Source: Arthrobacter sp. ZGTC131 (GTDB taxonomy: Bacteria; Actinomycetota; Actinomycetes; Actinomycetales; Micrococcaceae). Taken from it: a stretch of 58,458 bases of DNA. Every line of letters begins with the position of its first letter. The first letter of the stretch is position 1. The notes beneath the pieces were generated by a model. The model saw nothing but the letters and a program-made list of their open reading frames with translations, ran no database searches and was not told where the DNA came from. Location: assembly GCF_002929275.1 (NCBI RefSeq), contig NZ_PJIK01000019.1:1-58458 (forward strand), in the 5' to 3' direction. Shown here in pieces: positions 44,425 through 52,823 of this stretch. The translations under genes and the position numbers were made by a program.

Positions 44425-45003
44425 CTACCAGGAAGGGCTGTACGGCTGGGCCCACAGCGTGGCGGTCAGGGTTACGGCTTTCAGCCATGCGTGGTACACC
44501 GCATCCAACTCATCCGGGTCGCTTATCTCTTCAGCGAGAAATGGACGGATGGTGATCGTCAGCGGAACGATAAAGGCCACAATGTAACGAAGATTAATCT
44601 CACTGGTTGAGTCGACTCCGTCAGTTTCGTTCTTCTTAGCCGCGGTGTGCCTGAGGGCAATCTCGTTCTGGTAATCGAGCCATTCCTGGTCATACTCGCG
44701 CGCACACAAATCGGCAATCCACACCGCGAACCGCCGCCGCACAGCGGCAAGGTAGTCGGCATTGGGAGTGCCCTGGTGGTCGGAGAAGCTCACAAGAAGA
44801 TGGTCCAAATTTCCAACAAAGCCATACCAGACGTCAAGAACGCGGTCGGTACGTGGAACGAGAACTTCCCCTGCCCGCTTCAGCAGTGCATGGTCCTTAT
44901 CGCTCCACAGCACCGTGGCCTTGAGCTTGGCGAGGTCCTCCAGTGACACAGGACTCTTAGCCAGATTTCGATCTCCATAGATATATCCGGGCGTCTGGGA
45001 CAT
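44425..45003 (-). CDS. Protoglobin domain protein
   Basis: 192 residues from the ATG at 45003 (GGAAGG upstream; the frame is open a further 80 codons without similarity). It is a single-domain protoglobin: IYGDRNLAKSPVSLEDLAKL, the F-helix region with the probable proximal His in IALRHTAAKKNETDGVD, and the C-terminal helix YHAWLKAVTLTATLWAQPYS. Protoglobins bind haem and diatomic gases. It lies 59 bases before and co-directional with the betaine transporter, so they may share a transcript. Confidence 0.88.
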   Translation of the reverse strand: MSQTPGYIYGDRNLAKSPVSLEDLAKLKATVLWSDKDHALLKRAGEVLVPRTDRVLDVWYGFVGNLDHLLVSFSDHQGTPNADYLAAVRRRFAVWIADLCAREYDQEWLDYQNEIALRHTAAKKNETDGVDSTSEINLRYIVAFIVPLTITIRPFLAEEISDPDELDAVYHAWLKAVTLTATLWAQPYSPSW

Positions 45004-45199
45004 GAAGCGATCCTTCCGGGGAGTGTGATGGGGATGCCGAAGGAGAGAGATGAGCTGTCGGGCCGGTGCCACCATCGTGGAACGCCAGCGGACGGGCCGT
45101 CGATGACCAGGGTCCGGGCACGGCTGGGACCGGTGCAGGTGACGACTTCCGGCACCTGCAACCGAACACCTGAGCCCAGCTGGTTTCCAGGGAGAGCAG

Positions 45200-45240
45200 C
45201 ATGCCGGGAGTGCCGGCATGAGGACTGTTGGATATATCCA
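45200..45240. promoter_or_regulatory. Palindromes upstream of the protoglobin gene
   Basis: CATGCCGG/CCGGCATG (45200-45207 and 45213-45220) and a perfect 12-base palindrome TGGATATATCCA (45229-45240), about 200 bases before the start codon. Likely operator for a gas- or redox-responsive regulator, but no family consensus is matched. Confidence 0.45.
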
Positions 45241-46039
45241 CATGCTGATTATCGTTCAATGGTCTTTCTCCTGCTAGTCGGTGGGCAGGAGGTGAGCCTA
45301 GCCGCCAGAGACCCTATCGCTGGTGCTCCACTCTGGATCAGTGATGCACAAGTGCTATGCCTCACTATCCCCGGGCTTTTTGTCAGGGTTACTCAATTGT
45401 GAAATTTTTCGCCGCGCGCGTTGGTGATGTCGTCGATGCGCGTTGACTATATAAGTCACATCCGTTTGGAGGAAGACCTCGCGCCCCAGCGGCTTACCGC
45501 TGCATCGCGGAGCAGCATCCTTTGGTCGCCAGCCCTCCCTAGGATGGACGGCTCAACGGAGCCGTCGGAACCTAGACGGGCATCGGCTCTCAGCAGCGAG
45601 TCAGGTCTCCTCTCTGCGTAGGTGTCGAGAGGCTCCTTAGGCAGTGCGGGTTTTCGGGCCTTGGGGGCCTTGCTGTGTGTTGATGCCACGGCCGCCGCCG
45701 GCGGGTTGCCTGGTTCCGGTCGGCATTGAGTCTGGCCTGCGCTGCTTCCCGGTCTGCAATATCGTCAAGCATCTTAGCCATGGCCTCCCGGCTTCTGCGG
45801 AATCGCAAGTAGCGCCTGCTTCCTCGGTCTGCTGCGCGGGCCGGAGGTTGTCGGCTTCCACGTCGCGGCGCCGACTTTGTCTTCGAGTTCGGCTTCTGCG
45901 TGAAACTGAGCGGCCCTGATGTTTTCGCTGGAGCCTGCCAGGCGTTCGTCCTGCCCTGAATCCTTGCGCGTTCTGCCACTGTTCCCGTCGTGCCTTCTAT
46001 CGCGGCGGCTCCCGGTCTGTCCCCGGCGCTAACCGAAAC
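45241..46039. other. Gene-free stretch
   Basis: Short frames on both strands, including one at 45590-45979 rich in Arg and Pro, none convincing. Probably decayed coding DNA. Confidence 0.35.
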
Positions 46040-46690
46040 CTAGATTCCGTCTGGGGGAAGCGCCTTGGCGGTGTGAATGCCGGCAGTGTCAACGATCCGG
46101 TTGAAGGAATTCGAGGGCACATCGTCCACAGGGTCGTCGCTGACCTCACCGGTACGCAGGCGCTCCACCTGTGCCTCATTGGGCACGACCGTGAGCCTGA
46201 AGGCCCGGTTCCGGAGAAGTTGAACGACAATCCTACCCACGGCCCCTGCCGCTCCGACCACCAAAAATCCGATGTCCTGCGGCGGGGGCCAAACTCCTCT
46301 ACAGCCTTGAGTGCAGTAACTCTGACACGGGCAACTGGGCAAGCACGGTCGGTTCATTGCCCTCGGGGACCGGGGTTATGGTCGAAGCTGGCGAACGCCA
46401 TACTACGACCAGGCGCCTCGGGCGGTGTTGCCATGTTGGGCATGCCCAGCACCGAGTGGCTTCGGCGGGCCCACCGTTTCTGCATCCAGTCCCCCGACCT
46501 GCCGACCAGGTACCAGCCCAAAATGAAGGGATAGCCGCCGCTTAGCGGAACGATAGCCGTTACGGATCTTTCAGTCGGCAGGATTGATGGCCGATGCCTC
46601 GAATCGAATAAGTACCATGCCGGGGCCAGGTACTGGTGTGGGCAGGTCGCGGAGATTGATCTCACCGGGCGTCAAGTTGCACGGTAAGCA
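46040..46690 (-). pseudogene. Broken MDR-family (quinone oxidoreductase-like) gene
   Basis: Read on the minus strand, three frame pieces give one MDR protein: INLRDLPTPVPGPGMVLIRF then EASAINPAD with a stop where LKIRNGY should follow; VPLSGGYPFILGWYLVGR in a second frame; and the NAD(P) fold FLVVGAAGAVGRIVVQLLRN in a third. The substrate-binding end is short. Several stops and frameshifts make function impossible. Confidence 0.75.
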
Positions 46691-46839
46691 TTGCTGCCTT
46701 TCGTGGAAGGGGTGAAGCGAAACGGGGATCCGATGGTCGTCAAGCGCAGGCCTTCGCGGGACGGCCCATGAAGCTCCCAGGCCATTGGGGACTCTCGTCA
46801 ACCATCACTGGTGGAGACGCCAACGGTGGCGAACGTTGC

Positions 46840-46898
46840 TTGTATCTGTTAGCGGTTTAGCAGGTTGCCCTAAAAGTCGTCACCTGTCAAACTGGTGA
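46840..46898 (+). promoter_or_regulatory. CGNR operators upstream of the second CGNR gene
   Basis: A full site TCACC-N9-GGTGA at 46880-46898, one base before the ATG, and a decayed site exactly 40 bp upstream in which only the right half (GGTTT at 46854) is kept. Confidence 0.6.
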
Positions 46899-46899
46899 T

Positions 46900-47463
46900 A
46901 TGAAACATTCATTTGTCTGCGGCAATCCGGCCCTCGATTTCGCTGGAACATTTGGCTCACGGCTTGGGGTGCCTGTCGAACTGTTCCCGTCACCGGAGAG
47001 TCTGGACTCCTGGTTCCGAGAGTCCGGGATCGTGGACGGGGACACTAAATTTCGACCGGCAGACCATGAAAAGGCAATCCGGATACGGGATGCCATCTAC
47101 TCACTCGTCCACGCCAAGATGACCGGGAGTGCCTACGACGGGGACGCTCTTTCCATCGTGAACGATGCGGCCCGCACACCGCCCGTCCTTCAGCAGCTCA
47201 CACCGGACGGTCGACAGACCGAAGCGACCCCGGCCCAGGCGCTGTCGACAGTGGCACGTCACGCCATCGAGCTCCTCAGCGGACCCGACGCGCCGCTGCT
47301 CAAGAAGTGCGCGAACCACGAGTGCAGCCGCATCTACATCGATCGGTCCCGGGGAGAACGTCGGGAGTGGTGCGCTATGGACCCGTGCGGCAACAGGATG
47401 AAAGCGGCCGCCTATCGTGCCCGAAAACGAGAAGAGAAGCTGGTTCCTGCGGCCGGCAAATAG
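46900..47463 (+). CDS. CGNR zinc-finger regulator, second copy
   Basis: A 187-residue ABATE/CGNR protein: MKHSFVCGNPALDFAGTFGS, then the zinc finger CANHECSRIYIDRSRGERRE and WCAMDPCGNRMKAAAYRARK. It is very similar to the copy at 39612 over its whole length, with the same start context and the same operator. Both are therefore paralogues from one duplication or two transfers of the same module. The lack of a ribosome site again suggests a leaderless message. Confidence 0.85.
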   Translation: MKHSFVCGNPALDFAGTFGSRLGVPVELFPSPESLDSWFRESGIVDGDTKFRPADHEKAIRIRDAIYSLVHAKMTGSAYDGDALSIVNDAARTPPVLQQLTPDGRQTEATPAQALSTVARHAIELLSGPDAPLLKKCANHECSRIYIDRSRGERREWCAMDPCGNRMKAAAYRARKREEKLVPAAGK

Positions 47464-47660
47464 CGGCCACGCTTCAGCGGAGGAAGCACCGAAGCTAAGG
47501 CACCGACGCAAAGGGATCCGAAACGCTTCCTGCGCTCGGTGGCGAGCCGGGCGAGGATGGATCGGGCTGAACCGACGATGGAGCGATCAAATCCGGTACC
47601 CGCCCAGAGGGTAACCCGATGGGTATCACCCGCCCGGGCTGCCGCGGCCCGCAGGACGGG

Positions 47661-48083
47661 TCAGGTGATGAATTTCCGTATCCGAAGGCGCCCCGAGGTC
47701 GTGCTGCCTCGTGAAGTCGTTATACGGGCCTCCGCGCTTACCTCCCGGAGAAGGCCTTCGTGACGGCCCGTCGTAGACGCAGCAGAGGAGAGGGCGGCCC
47801 GATGCACCGCTTCCGTCACAGCTTCGTCTGCCCGCAGGAACGGGGTGCCGGCCTGGACTGCCACCGCATGTGAAAGACACGACGGCGGGGCTAGTTCGAA
47901 TGAGACGTCGAGACTGTTTTGCCAATCCAGCCCTACCTTCTGACTTCCAACTTTAGTAGTTAGAAGACTCGGGCTTACTACAAATGTGTCAGGATGCCCT
48001 ATGCCGTCATGGGCCCCTGCCACTCCCGGCGTTGCCGTCGACGGGCATGCGAGATCCACCAACGGTCCGAACGGCTTGGTCAC
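47661..48083 (-). CDS. Possible protein divergent from ribA
   Basis: A 140-codon frame starting at a GTG that lies within the operator nearest to it, just after a perfect AAGGAGGTGA. The sequence has no recognised domain and is rich in Ser/Thr/Ala. The operator pair is oriented toward this strand in the same way as for the two CGNR genes, which is the main reason to list it. The 47464-47660 stretch is empty. Confidence 0.3.
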   Translation of the reverse strand: MTKPFGPLVDLACPSTATPGVAGAHDGIGHPDTFVVSPSLLTTKVGSQKVGLDWQNSLDVSFELAPPSCLSHAVAVQAGTPFLRADEAVTEAVHRAALSSAASTTGRHEGLLREVSAEARITTSRGSTTSGRLRIRKFIT

Positions 48084-48139
48084 CTCCTTGACAGGTGACA
48101 GTAGAGCATGCCAATATCGTTACCAGTTGAACCGGTGAC
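48079..48139. promoter_or_regulatory. Paired CGNR operators between a divergent frame and ribA
   Basis: GTCACC-N9-GGTGAC at 48079-48099 and GTTACC-N9-GGTGAC at 48119-48139, exactly 40 bp apart. Read on the minus strand the first contains TCACCTGTCAA, identical to the CGNR gene operators. They lie 66 bases before the ribA start. Confidence 0.65.
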
Positions 48140-48204
48140 GCCGAAGCCTACACAGTTCCTGTCCGCCGCCCGCCGCCCACTATCGAATACCATGAGGACC
48201 CGAA

Positions 48205-48879
48205 ATGACCGTTGTATCTGAGAGACTTGTCAACGCCGCTGTTGACACCGCTAGCGTCCGCAGCCAGGTCAGCGTCCCGCTGCTCTTCCCAGATGGCTTC
48301 ACGGTTGCAGCTGACGTGCTGACTTTCCATGGGCTGACTGACGGCAAGGAGCACCTGGTGCTTGCCCTGGGCGAGTGGGAACGGGCGCTCCAGCAGGGGC
48401 CGGAGCATCCGGCACCGCTGGTCCGGCTGCACAGCGAATGCCTGACCGGAGACGTGTTCGGCAGCCAGCGCTGCGACTGCGGGCCGCAGCTGCGCGAAGG
48501 GGTGCAGGAGATCGCGGCAACCGGTGGGTTCCTGCTCTACCTGCGCCAGGAAGGCCGGGGCATCGGCCTGTACCCCAAGCTTGATGCCTACGCCCTGCAG
48601 GACGCCGGCCTGGACACCTATGAAGCCAACGTGGCCCTGGGCCACGGCGAGGACGAGCGCGACTACACTGCTGCTGCCCAGATGCTGAGCACACTGGGGG
48701 CCACGTCAGTCCGCCTGCTGAGCAACAACCCGGACAAAACGGCGCAGCTCACCGCCCTGGGCATCGACGTCACCGAGCAGATCCCCACTGGACTGCACCT
48801 GTCTCCAGCCAACCACCGCTACCTCGCCGCCAAGCGCGACCACACCGCGCACACGCTGAACCTCCCCACCTCGGCCTAA
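48205..48879 (+). CDS. ribA: GTP cyclohydrolase II
   Basis: A 224-residue stand-alone RibA. Zinc ligands are Cys79, Cys90 and Cys92 in HSECLTGDVFGSQRCDCG; RQEGRGIGL (114-122) is the catalytic/GTP site, and LLSNNPDK is conserved near 185. The enzyme opens GTP to the pyrimidine that starts riboflavin synthesis. In most actinobacteria this domain is fused to RibB, so the single-domain form with its own operator suggests a cargo gene for flavin supply under a CGNR-controlled condition. It is preceded by a start with GACCCGAA rather than a strong ribosome site. Confidence 0.92.
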   Translation: MTVVSERLVNAAVDTASVRSQVSVPLLFPDGFTVAADVLTFHGLTDGKEHLVLALGEWERALQQGPEHPAPLVRLHSECLTGDVFGSQRCDCGPQLREGVQEIAATGGFLLYLRQEGRGIGLYPKLDAYALQDAGLDTYEANVALGHGEDERDYTAAAQMLSTLGATSVRLLSNNPDKTAQLTALGIDVTEQIPTGLHLSPANHRYLAAKRDHTAHTLNLPTSA

Positions 48880-49727
48880 CGCGACAGGACCCCCGCATGA
48901 TGATCTTCCTGGACGGCCTCGCCTGCGCCGTCAACCTCAGCCCTGCACCCCTTAGCGGTTACCCCAGACCATGAGGAAATGCTCGCCCGTGCAGACGCCC
49001 TCATTCTCCGCTTGCGGGAGCGGACGGAGGAAACCGAGCGGCTCCGCCGCATTCCGGGCACCACCATGGAGGACATTAATCGGGAGGGACGCCCACCGGC
49101 ATCCCTCCGCCGGATTCAGCGCTTCGTAAGCGTTCTGCTCAACACCCAACCCTGGCCGTGGACGCGATACTGGTGCACGCAGGCCGCAGCCCCCTCGGCC
49201 GCCGCTCCTTGGCCTCACCATCCCCGCCTTCTAACCAGCTAGGCATGCAAGGGAACCGGGTTTCTCCTCCCCCGCGCCGACCGGCAGGACGTTATCGACT
49301 GGATCACCTCCAAGACCGGACGCGAGTTCAAAGGATCGTCATCGAAGCACTCGCCAGGCATTAGGCAGTTGCCCAACAGGCCCTTTGGGTGCCGCACGGG
49401 TGAAAAACCCAGCTGCGGGCGAGGCGGCGGCGGACGGGACGCCGAATTGCCCCGCGACCGGCACTTGCCGCGACCCCGCGGGCGTGAACGCGCTCCCTCC
49501 CCAAGCAGTCCCACCGTCTCCGGCCCAGTTCCACGTATTCCGGCTTCAGCAGAGCAGTCGTGTTGCCTCCGCAGTCCACTGCCGTGCATTAGTCCACTGC
49601 CATGCATTCAGCTCCTCGCGATCCGCGGCCGGAATCCCAGCAAGGAATTGCCAGCAGTCGCTGGCGGCAATAAGCAGGTACCAACCGGTACAGCCCCATC
49701 CATCTCGACCAACAACAGGAGAACATC
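48880..49727. other. Stretch of decayed genes
   Basis: Apart from the acyl-CoA dehydrogenase-like fragment, only short pieces are readable, for example FLLPRADRQDVIDWITSKTG at about 49262-49321, which I cannot assign. No intact gene. Confidence 0.4.
48979..49083 (+). pseudogene. N-terminal fragment of an acyl-CoA dehydrogenase-like protein
   Basis: MLARADALILRLRERTEETE followed by RLRRIPGTTMEDINREG resembles the first helices of acyl-CoA dehydrogenase-type flavin monooxygenases. Similarity is lost after about 35 codons, leaving no flavin site. Confidence 0.45.
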
Positions 49728-49994
49728 ATGACCCTGCAGACCGAACACACTGCGACCCGCGAGGGCGCCGCAACACTCACCAACAGCACCGCCACGCTCA
49801 CCACCAGGGCACCGCGCGGCGGCAGCTACGTCACCGTGCCCGGAAACCGGGACGACGCACCCGGCACCGAGGGGGCCTACGTCTCGCTGCCCGGCGGGCA
49901 TTCCGGCAACGGGGAAAAAGTCCGGGGCCGGTACGTGACGCTTCACACCACGCCCCTGGACGAGACCGAAGGCAGCTACACCCGCCGCGGCTAG
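49728..49994 (+). CDS. Short protein with Gly-x-Tyr-Val-Thr repeats
   Basis: 88 residues with a clear AGGAG ribosome site. After a Thr-rich N-terminus come four repeats at 16-18 residue spacing: GGSYVTVPG, GAYVSLPGG, GRYVTLHTT and EGSYTRRG. No signal peptide and no cysteine. The pattern recalls repeated cores of small modified peptides or a short beta-repeat; I do not recognise a family. The gene is followed by a strong terminator and then the dTMP kinase-like gene. Confidence 0.6.
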   Translation: MTLQTEHTATREGAATLTNSTATLTTRAPRGGSYVTVPGNRDDAPGTEGAYVSLPGGHSGNGEKVRGRYVTLHTTPLDETEGSYTRRG

Positions 49995-50018
49995 GCTGCC
50001 GGGAGCCTCCAGCAGGAC

Positions 50019-50058
50019 GGAGGACGACGGCGGGAGCTGAGTGCCGCCGTCGTCCTCC
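50019..50058 (+). terminator. Hairpin terminator
   Basis: Perfect 15-bp stem (50019-50033 and 50044-50058) with a ten-base loop, followed by TCTTTGTACTTT. Confidence 0.8.
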
Positions 50059-50197
50059 TCTTTGTACTTTCAGCTTTTGTCCAGCGATGTTGCGCAGGCT
50101 CGAAGGCCACCAGCCCGCGCCGGGGCGATCGCAGGGCCCCCCGGTGGTGGGGGCCGCCCGATGTTGAAACCGGCGATGGAAACGGAAGGAGGGCAAC

Positions 50198-50800
50198 GTG
50201 CTGATTGTGCTGACAGGTATCGACGGCTCCGGCAAGACGTCCGCCGCCAAGGCGCTGGCGTCGTCGTCCCTTGCCGACGGCAAAAATGCACTGCTTCTGA
50301 GCAATTACGCCGGCCGGCGCCGGATGTCGCTGCTCGCCGCCCGGTTCGGCGTGCAGCTTCCGCCGCGGCTGGCCGACGCCGTCGAAACCACCATCCGTGT
50401 TGCCAACGTCCTGATCTCCCATGTCCGGGCCCGGCGCTTCCGCGGCCTGACGGTGATGGACCGCCACCTGCACTGCCAGCTGGCACTGCGGGAGGCCAGG
50501 GGCCTGCCGCGCGGCCGCCTACTCCCCTGGCTTCTGCGGAAGCTGCCGACTCCTGACCTCGTGATTCACCTCGACATCGACCCGCAGCAGGCCCATGACA
50601 GAATCGTGGCTCGCGGCACCGATGAGGAATCCCTGGCCGATCTCACCTCGCTGCGGGACGCCTACCGTTCCCTTCCCGAGTTCGCTGACTTCACTATTGT
50701 TAACGCCGGTGCCCCCGAGCACGAGGTCCTCGCGGGGCTGAAACGGGTCATCGCCGCAGCGGAAGAAGCGCGCCTCAGCAGCGCCAAGCTCAAGGTTTAA
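50198..50800 (+). CDS. dTMP kinase-like P-loop kinase
   Basis: 200 residues from a GTG with GGAGG upstream. P-loop GIDGSGKTS (8-16), DRHLHCQLALREARGLP in the place of the DR(Y/F) motif, LVIHLDIDPQQAHDRIVARG as the strand and LID region. The overall plan is that of thymidylate kinase, but the substrate-site motifs are atypical, so another nucleotide or small molecule may be phosphorylated. It follows the Tyr-Val-Thr repeat protein, with a terminator between them. Confidence 0.75.
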   Translation: MLIVLTGIDGSGKTSAAKALASSSLADGKNALLLSNYAGRRRMSLLAARFGVQLPPRLADAVETTIRVANVLISHVRARRFRGLTVMDRHLHCQLALREARGLPRGRLLPWLLRKLPTPDLVIHLDIDPQQAHDRIVARGTDEESLADLTSLRDAYRSLPEFADFTIVNAGAPEHEVLAGLKRVIAAAEEARLSSAKLKV

Positions 50801-50822
50801 TCAAGAAGCTGCGCCGCGGCAG

Positions 50823-50847
50823 GGAACCGCCCTTTCAGCGCGGTTCC
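50823..50847 (+). terminator. Hairpin terminator
   Basis: Arms GGAACCGC/GCGGTTCC (50823-50830 and 50840-50847), nine-base loop, then TAATTG. The rest of 50848-51242 holds no gene. Confidence 0.6.
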
Positions 50848-51242
50848 TAATTGCCTAGCAACTTGCTGTGCTACTGCCGCTAGCCTGCCTTATGTAGCGC
50901 TCGACTTATCCGCCAGTAATTACAGAGCGGGCCCCAAGACTGAAATGTCGGTCGTTTGGCGGCCTCTGGAATTGGTGATTTTTCGGCGTTAGAATTGCGA
51001 GGTGCGGCGCGGCATTGAGGCGTCTGAACTTAATAAACGAGGGCCAATTACCATTTCGGCGCACAAGCAGCTCAGACGAGATATAGCCCTCAATTTTTTG
51101 CTTCTCTGAGCAGGGGCTCGCCTCCCTCCGATTGTGGGGCGGGCCTTGAGAACAGAGGGACTGGCTGTCAAAAGCAAGTACAGCCTTCTGATTCCCCGCA
51201 ACTTTGCCCTAAAAACAGGGGCCACTGCGCTGTGAGGTGCGG

Positions 51243-51330
51243 CCCTCAATGCAGCATCTGAACAGAGGGGCTCTCTCTTACGAAAGCACATGCTCCGCGC
51301 CGTCCAGACCACGACGCCGGAAGCTGATAA
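51243..51330 (+). repeat. Duplicated leader of the epoxide hydrolase genes, copy 1
   Basis: An 88-base segment repeated at 52723-52810 with three mismatches. It directly precedes each epoxide hydrolase start and so belongs to the duplicated unit (about 1480 bp). Confidence 0.85.
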
Positions 51331-51344
51331 CAAGGAAATGCCCC

Positions 51345-52541
51345 ATGTCTGTATCAACCGAAAAGTCCACGGTTCGGCCATTTACTTTCGAGTTTTCGGA
51401 CGCGGAACTTGAGGACCTGCGTGCGCGGATCAGAGCCACGCGCTGGCCCGAGAGGGAGACGGTCCAGGATCAGTCCCAAGGCCCGCAGCTCGCGACGATG
51501 CAGGAGGTCGCGCGTTATTGGGCGTCAGATTATGACTGGCGCAAGATCGAGGCGACGCTGAAGGCTTTGCCGCATTTCATCACGGAGATCGACGGGCTCG
51601 ACATCCACTTCATTCACGTTCGTTCCAAGCATGAAGACGCCCTGCCGCTCATCGTTACCCACGGATGGCCTGGATCGGTCATCGAGCAGCTGAAAATCGT
51701 CGAGCCGCTCACCGACCCCACCGCACATGGCGGCGACGCATCGGACGCTTTCCACGTTGTCATTCCATCGATGCCCGGTTACGGGTTCTCGGGCAAGCCA
51801 ACCACGAAAGGCTGGGGATCAGACCACATCGCAGGCGCCCAGATCGAGCTGATGAAGCGGCTTGGATACACGCGGTATGTGGCCCAGGGCGGTGACTGGG
51901 GTGCGCTCATCGTGGACCTGATGGCCGTGCAGGCGCCTCCGGAACTTGTCGGCATCCACACCAACATGCCCGGGGTCGTTCCACCAGACGTCTATCAGTC
52001 GCTCGCTCAGGGCAATCCGCTGCCGGAGGGCCTCTCATTCTCGAACGAGGAACAGGAGACGATCGAACAGCTGAAATTCCTGTTCAGCCACGTCTACTAC
52101 GCCTACATCATGGCCACGCGGCCGCAGTCGCTGATGGCACTCACGGATTCACCAGTCGGTCTGGCGGCGTTCCTGATGGACCATGATGCGGCCAGCTTGG
52201 CCATGATCTCCCGGTCTTTTGCAGGAGAGCCCGAAGGCCTCACGCGGGACGATTTCCTTGACAACACCACGCTCACGTGGCTGACTACGACGGCTGTTTC
52301 TTCGGGCCGCCTCTACGGGGAAAACACGTTCCCCTTCTTTGACGTCAAAGGAGTAACCATCCCTGTCGCGGTCAGCGTCTTTCCTGACGAGATATATACA
52401 GCCCCCAGAAGCTGGACAGAGCAGGCGTATCCTAACCTCATTCACTACAACAAGGTCGACAAGGGCGGGCACTTTGCGGCATGGGAGCAGCCGCAGATTT
52501 TCGTGGATGAGTTGCGCACAGGTTTCCGGTCGCTTCGCTAA
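51345..52541 (+). CDS. Epoxide hydrolase, first of tandem pair
   Basis: 398 residues from the ATG at 51345 (AAGGAA upstream). The N-terminal EHN domain (RPFTFEFSDAELEDLRARIR, RYWASDYDWRKIE) is followed by an alpha/beta hydrolase: oxyanion motif HGWPGS (106-111), nucleophile Asp184 in QGGDWGAL and the catalytic His in KGGHFAAWEQP near the end. The enzyme opens epoxides to diols in the cytoplasm. The leader and most of the protein are duplicated in the next gene. Confidence 0.93.
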   Translation: MSVSTEKSTVRPFTFEFSDAELEDLRARIRATRWPERETVQDQSQGPQLATMQEVARYWASDYDWRKIEATLKALPHFITEIDGLDIHFIHVRSKHEDALPLIVTHGWPGSVIEQLKIVEPLTDPTAHGGDASDAFHVVIPSMPGYGFSGKPTTKGWGSDHIAGAQIELMKRLGYTRYVAQGGDWGALIVDLMAVQAPPELVGIHTNMPGVVPPDVYQSLAQGNPLPEGLSFSNEEQETIEQLKFLFSHVYYAYIMATRPQSLMALTDSPVGLAAFLMDHDAASLAMISRSFAGEPEGLTRDDFLDNTTLTWLTTTAVSSGRLYGENTFPFFDVKGVTIPVAVSVFPDEIYTAPRSWTEQAYPNLIHYNKVDKGGHFAAWEQPQIFVDELRTGFRSLR

Positions 52542-52722
52542 ATATCCGTGTTCCAGGGCGGGGTCTAGTTGCCCATGGCTTTGGGACGGGGCCGGGTGGC
52601 TCAACTCGGAGCCACTCGGCCTGCCGGGAATGACCGGGGTGGCAGCGACCGATCCAGAGGAAGGCGCCGGCGGCGGACGTTGATAAGCCGGTCAATGCAG
52701 GAAAGCGTGCCCTCCATTGCAG

Positions 52723-52810
52723 CCCTCAACGCAGCATCTGAACAGAGCGGCTCTCTCTTACGAAAGCACATGCTCCGCGCCGTCCAGACCACGACGCCGT
52801 AAGCTGATAA
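52723..52810 (+). repeat. Duplicated leader of the epoxide hydrolase genes, copy 2
   Basis: Second copy of the 88-base leader found at 51243-51330, 13 bases before the second start. Confidence 0.85.
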
Positions 52811-52823
52811 AGAGGATATTCCC

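Noticed and set aside
49385-50167. Plus-strand frame of 260 codons
   Set aside because: Overlaps the Tyr-Val-Thr repeat gene and a terminator hairpin; composition is that of a shadow frame.
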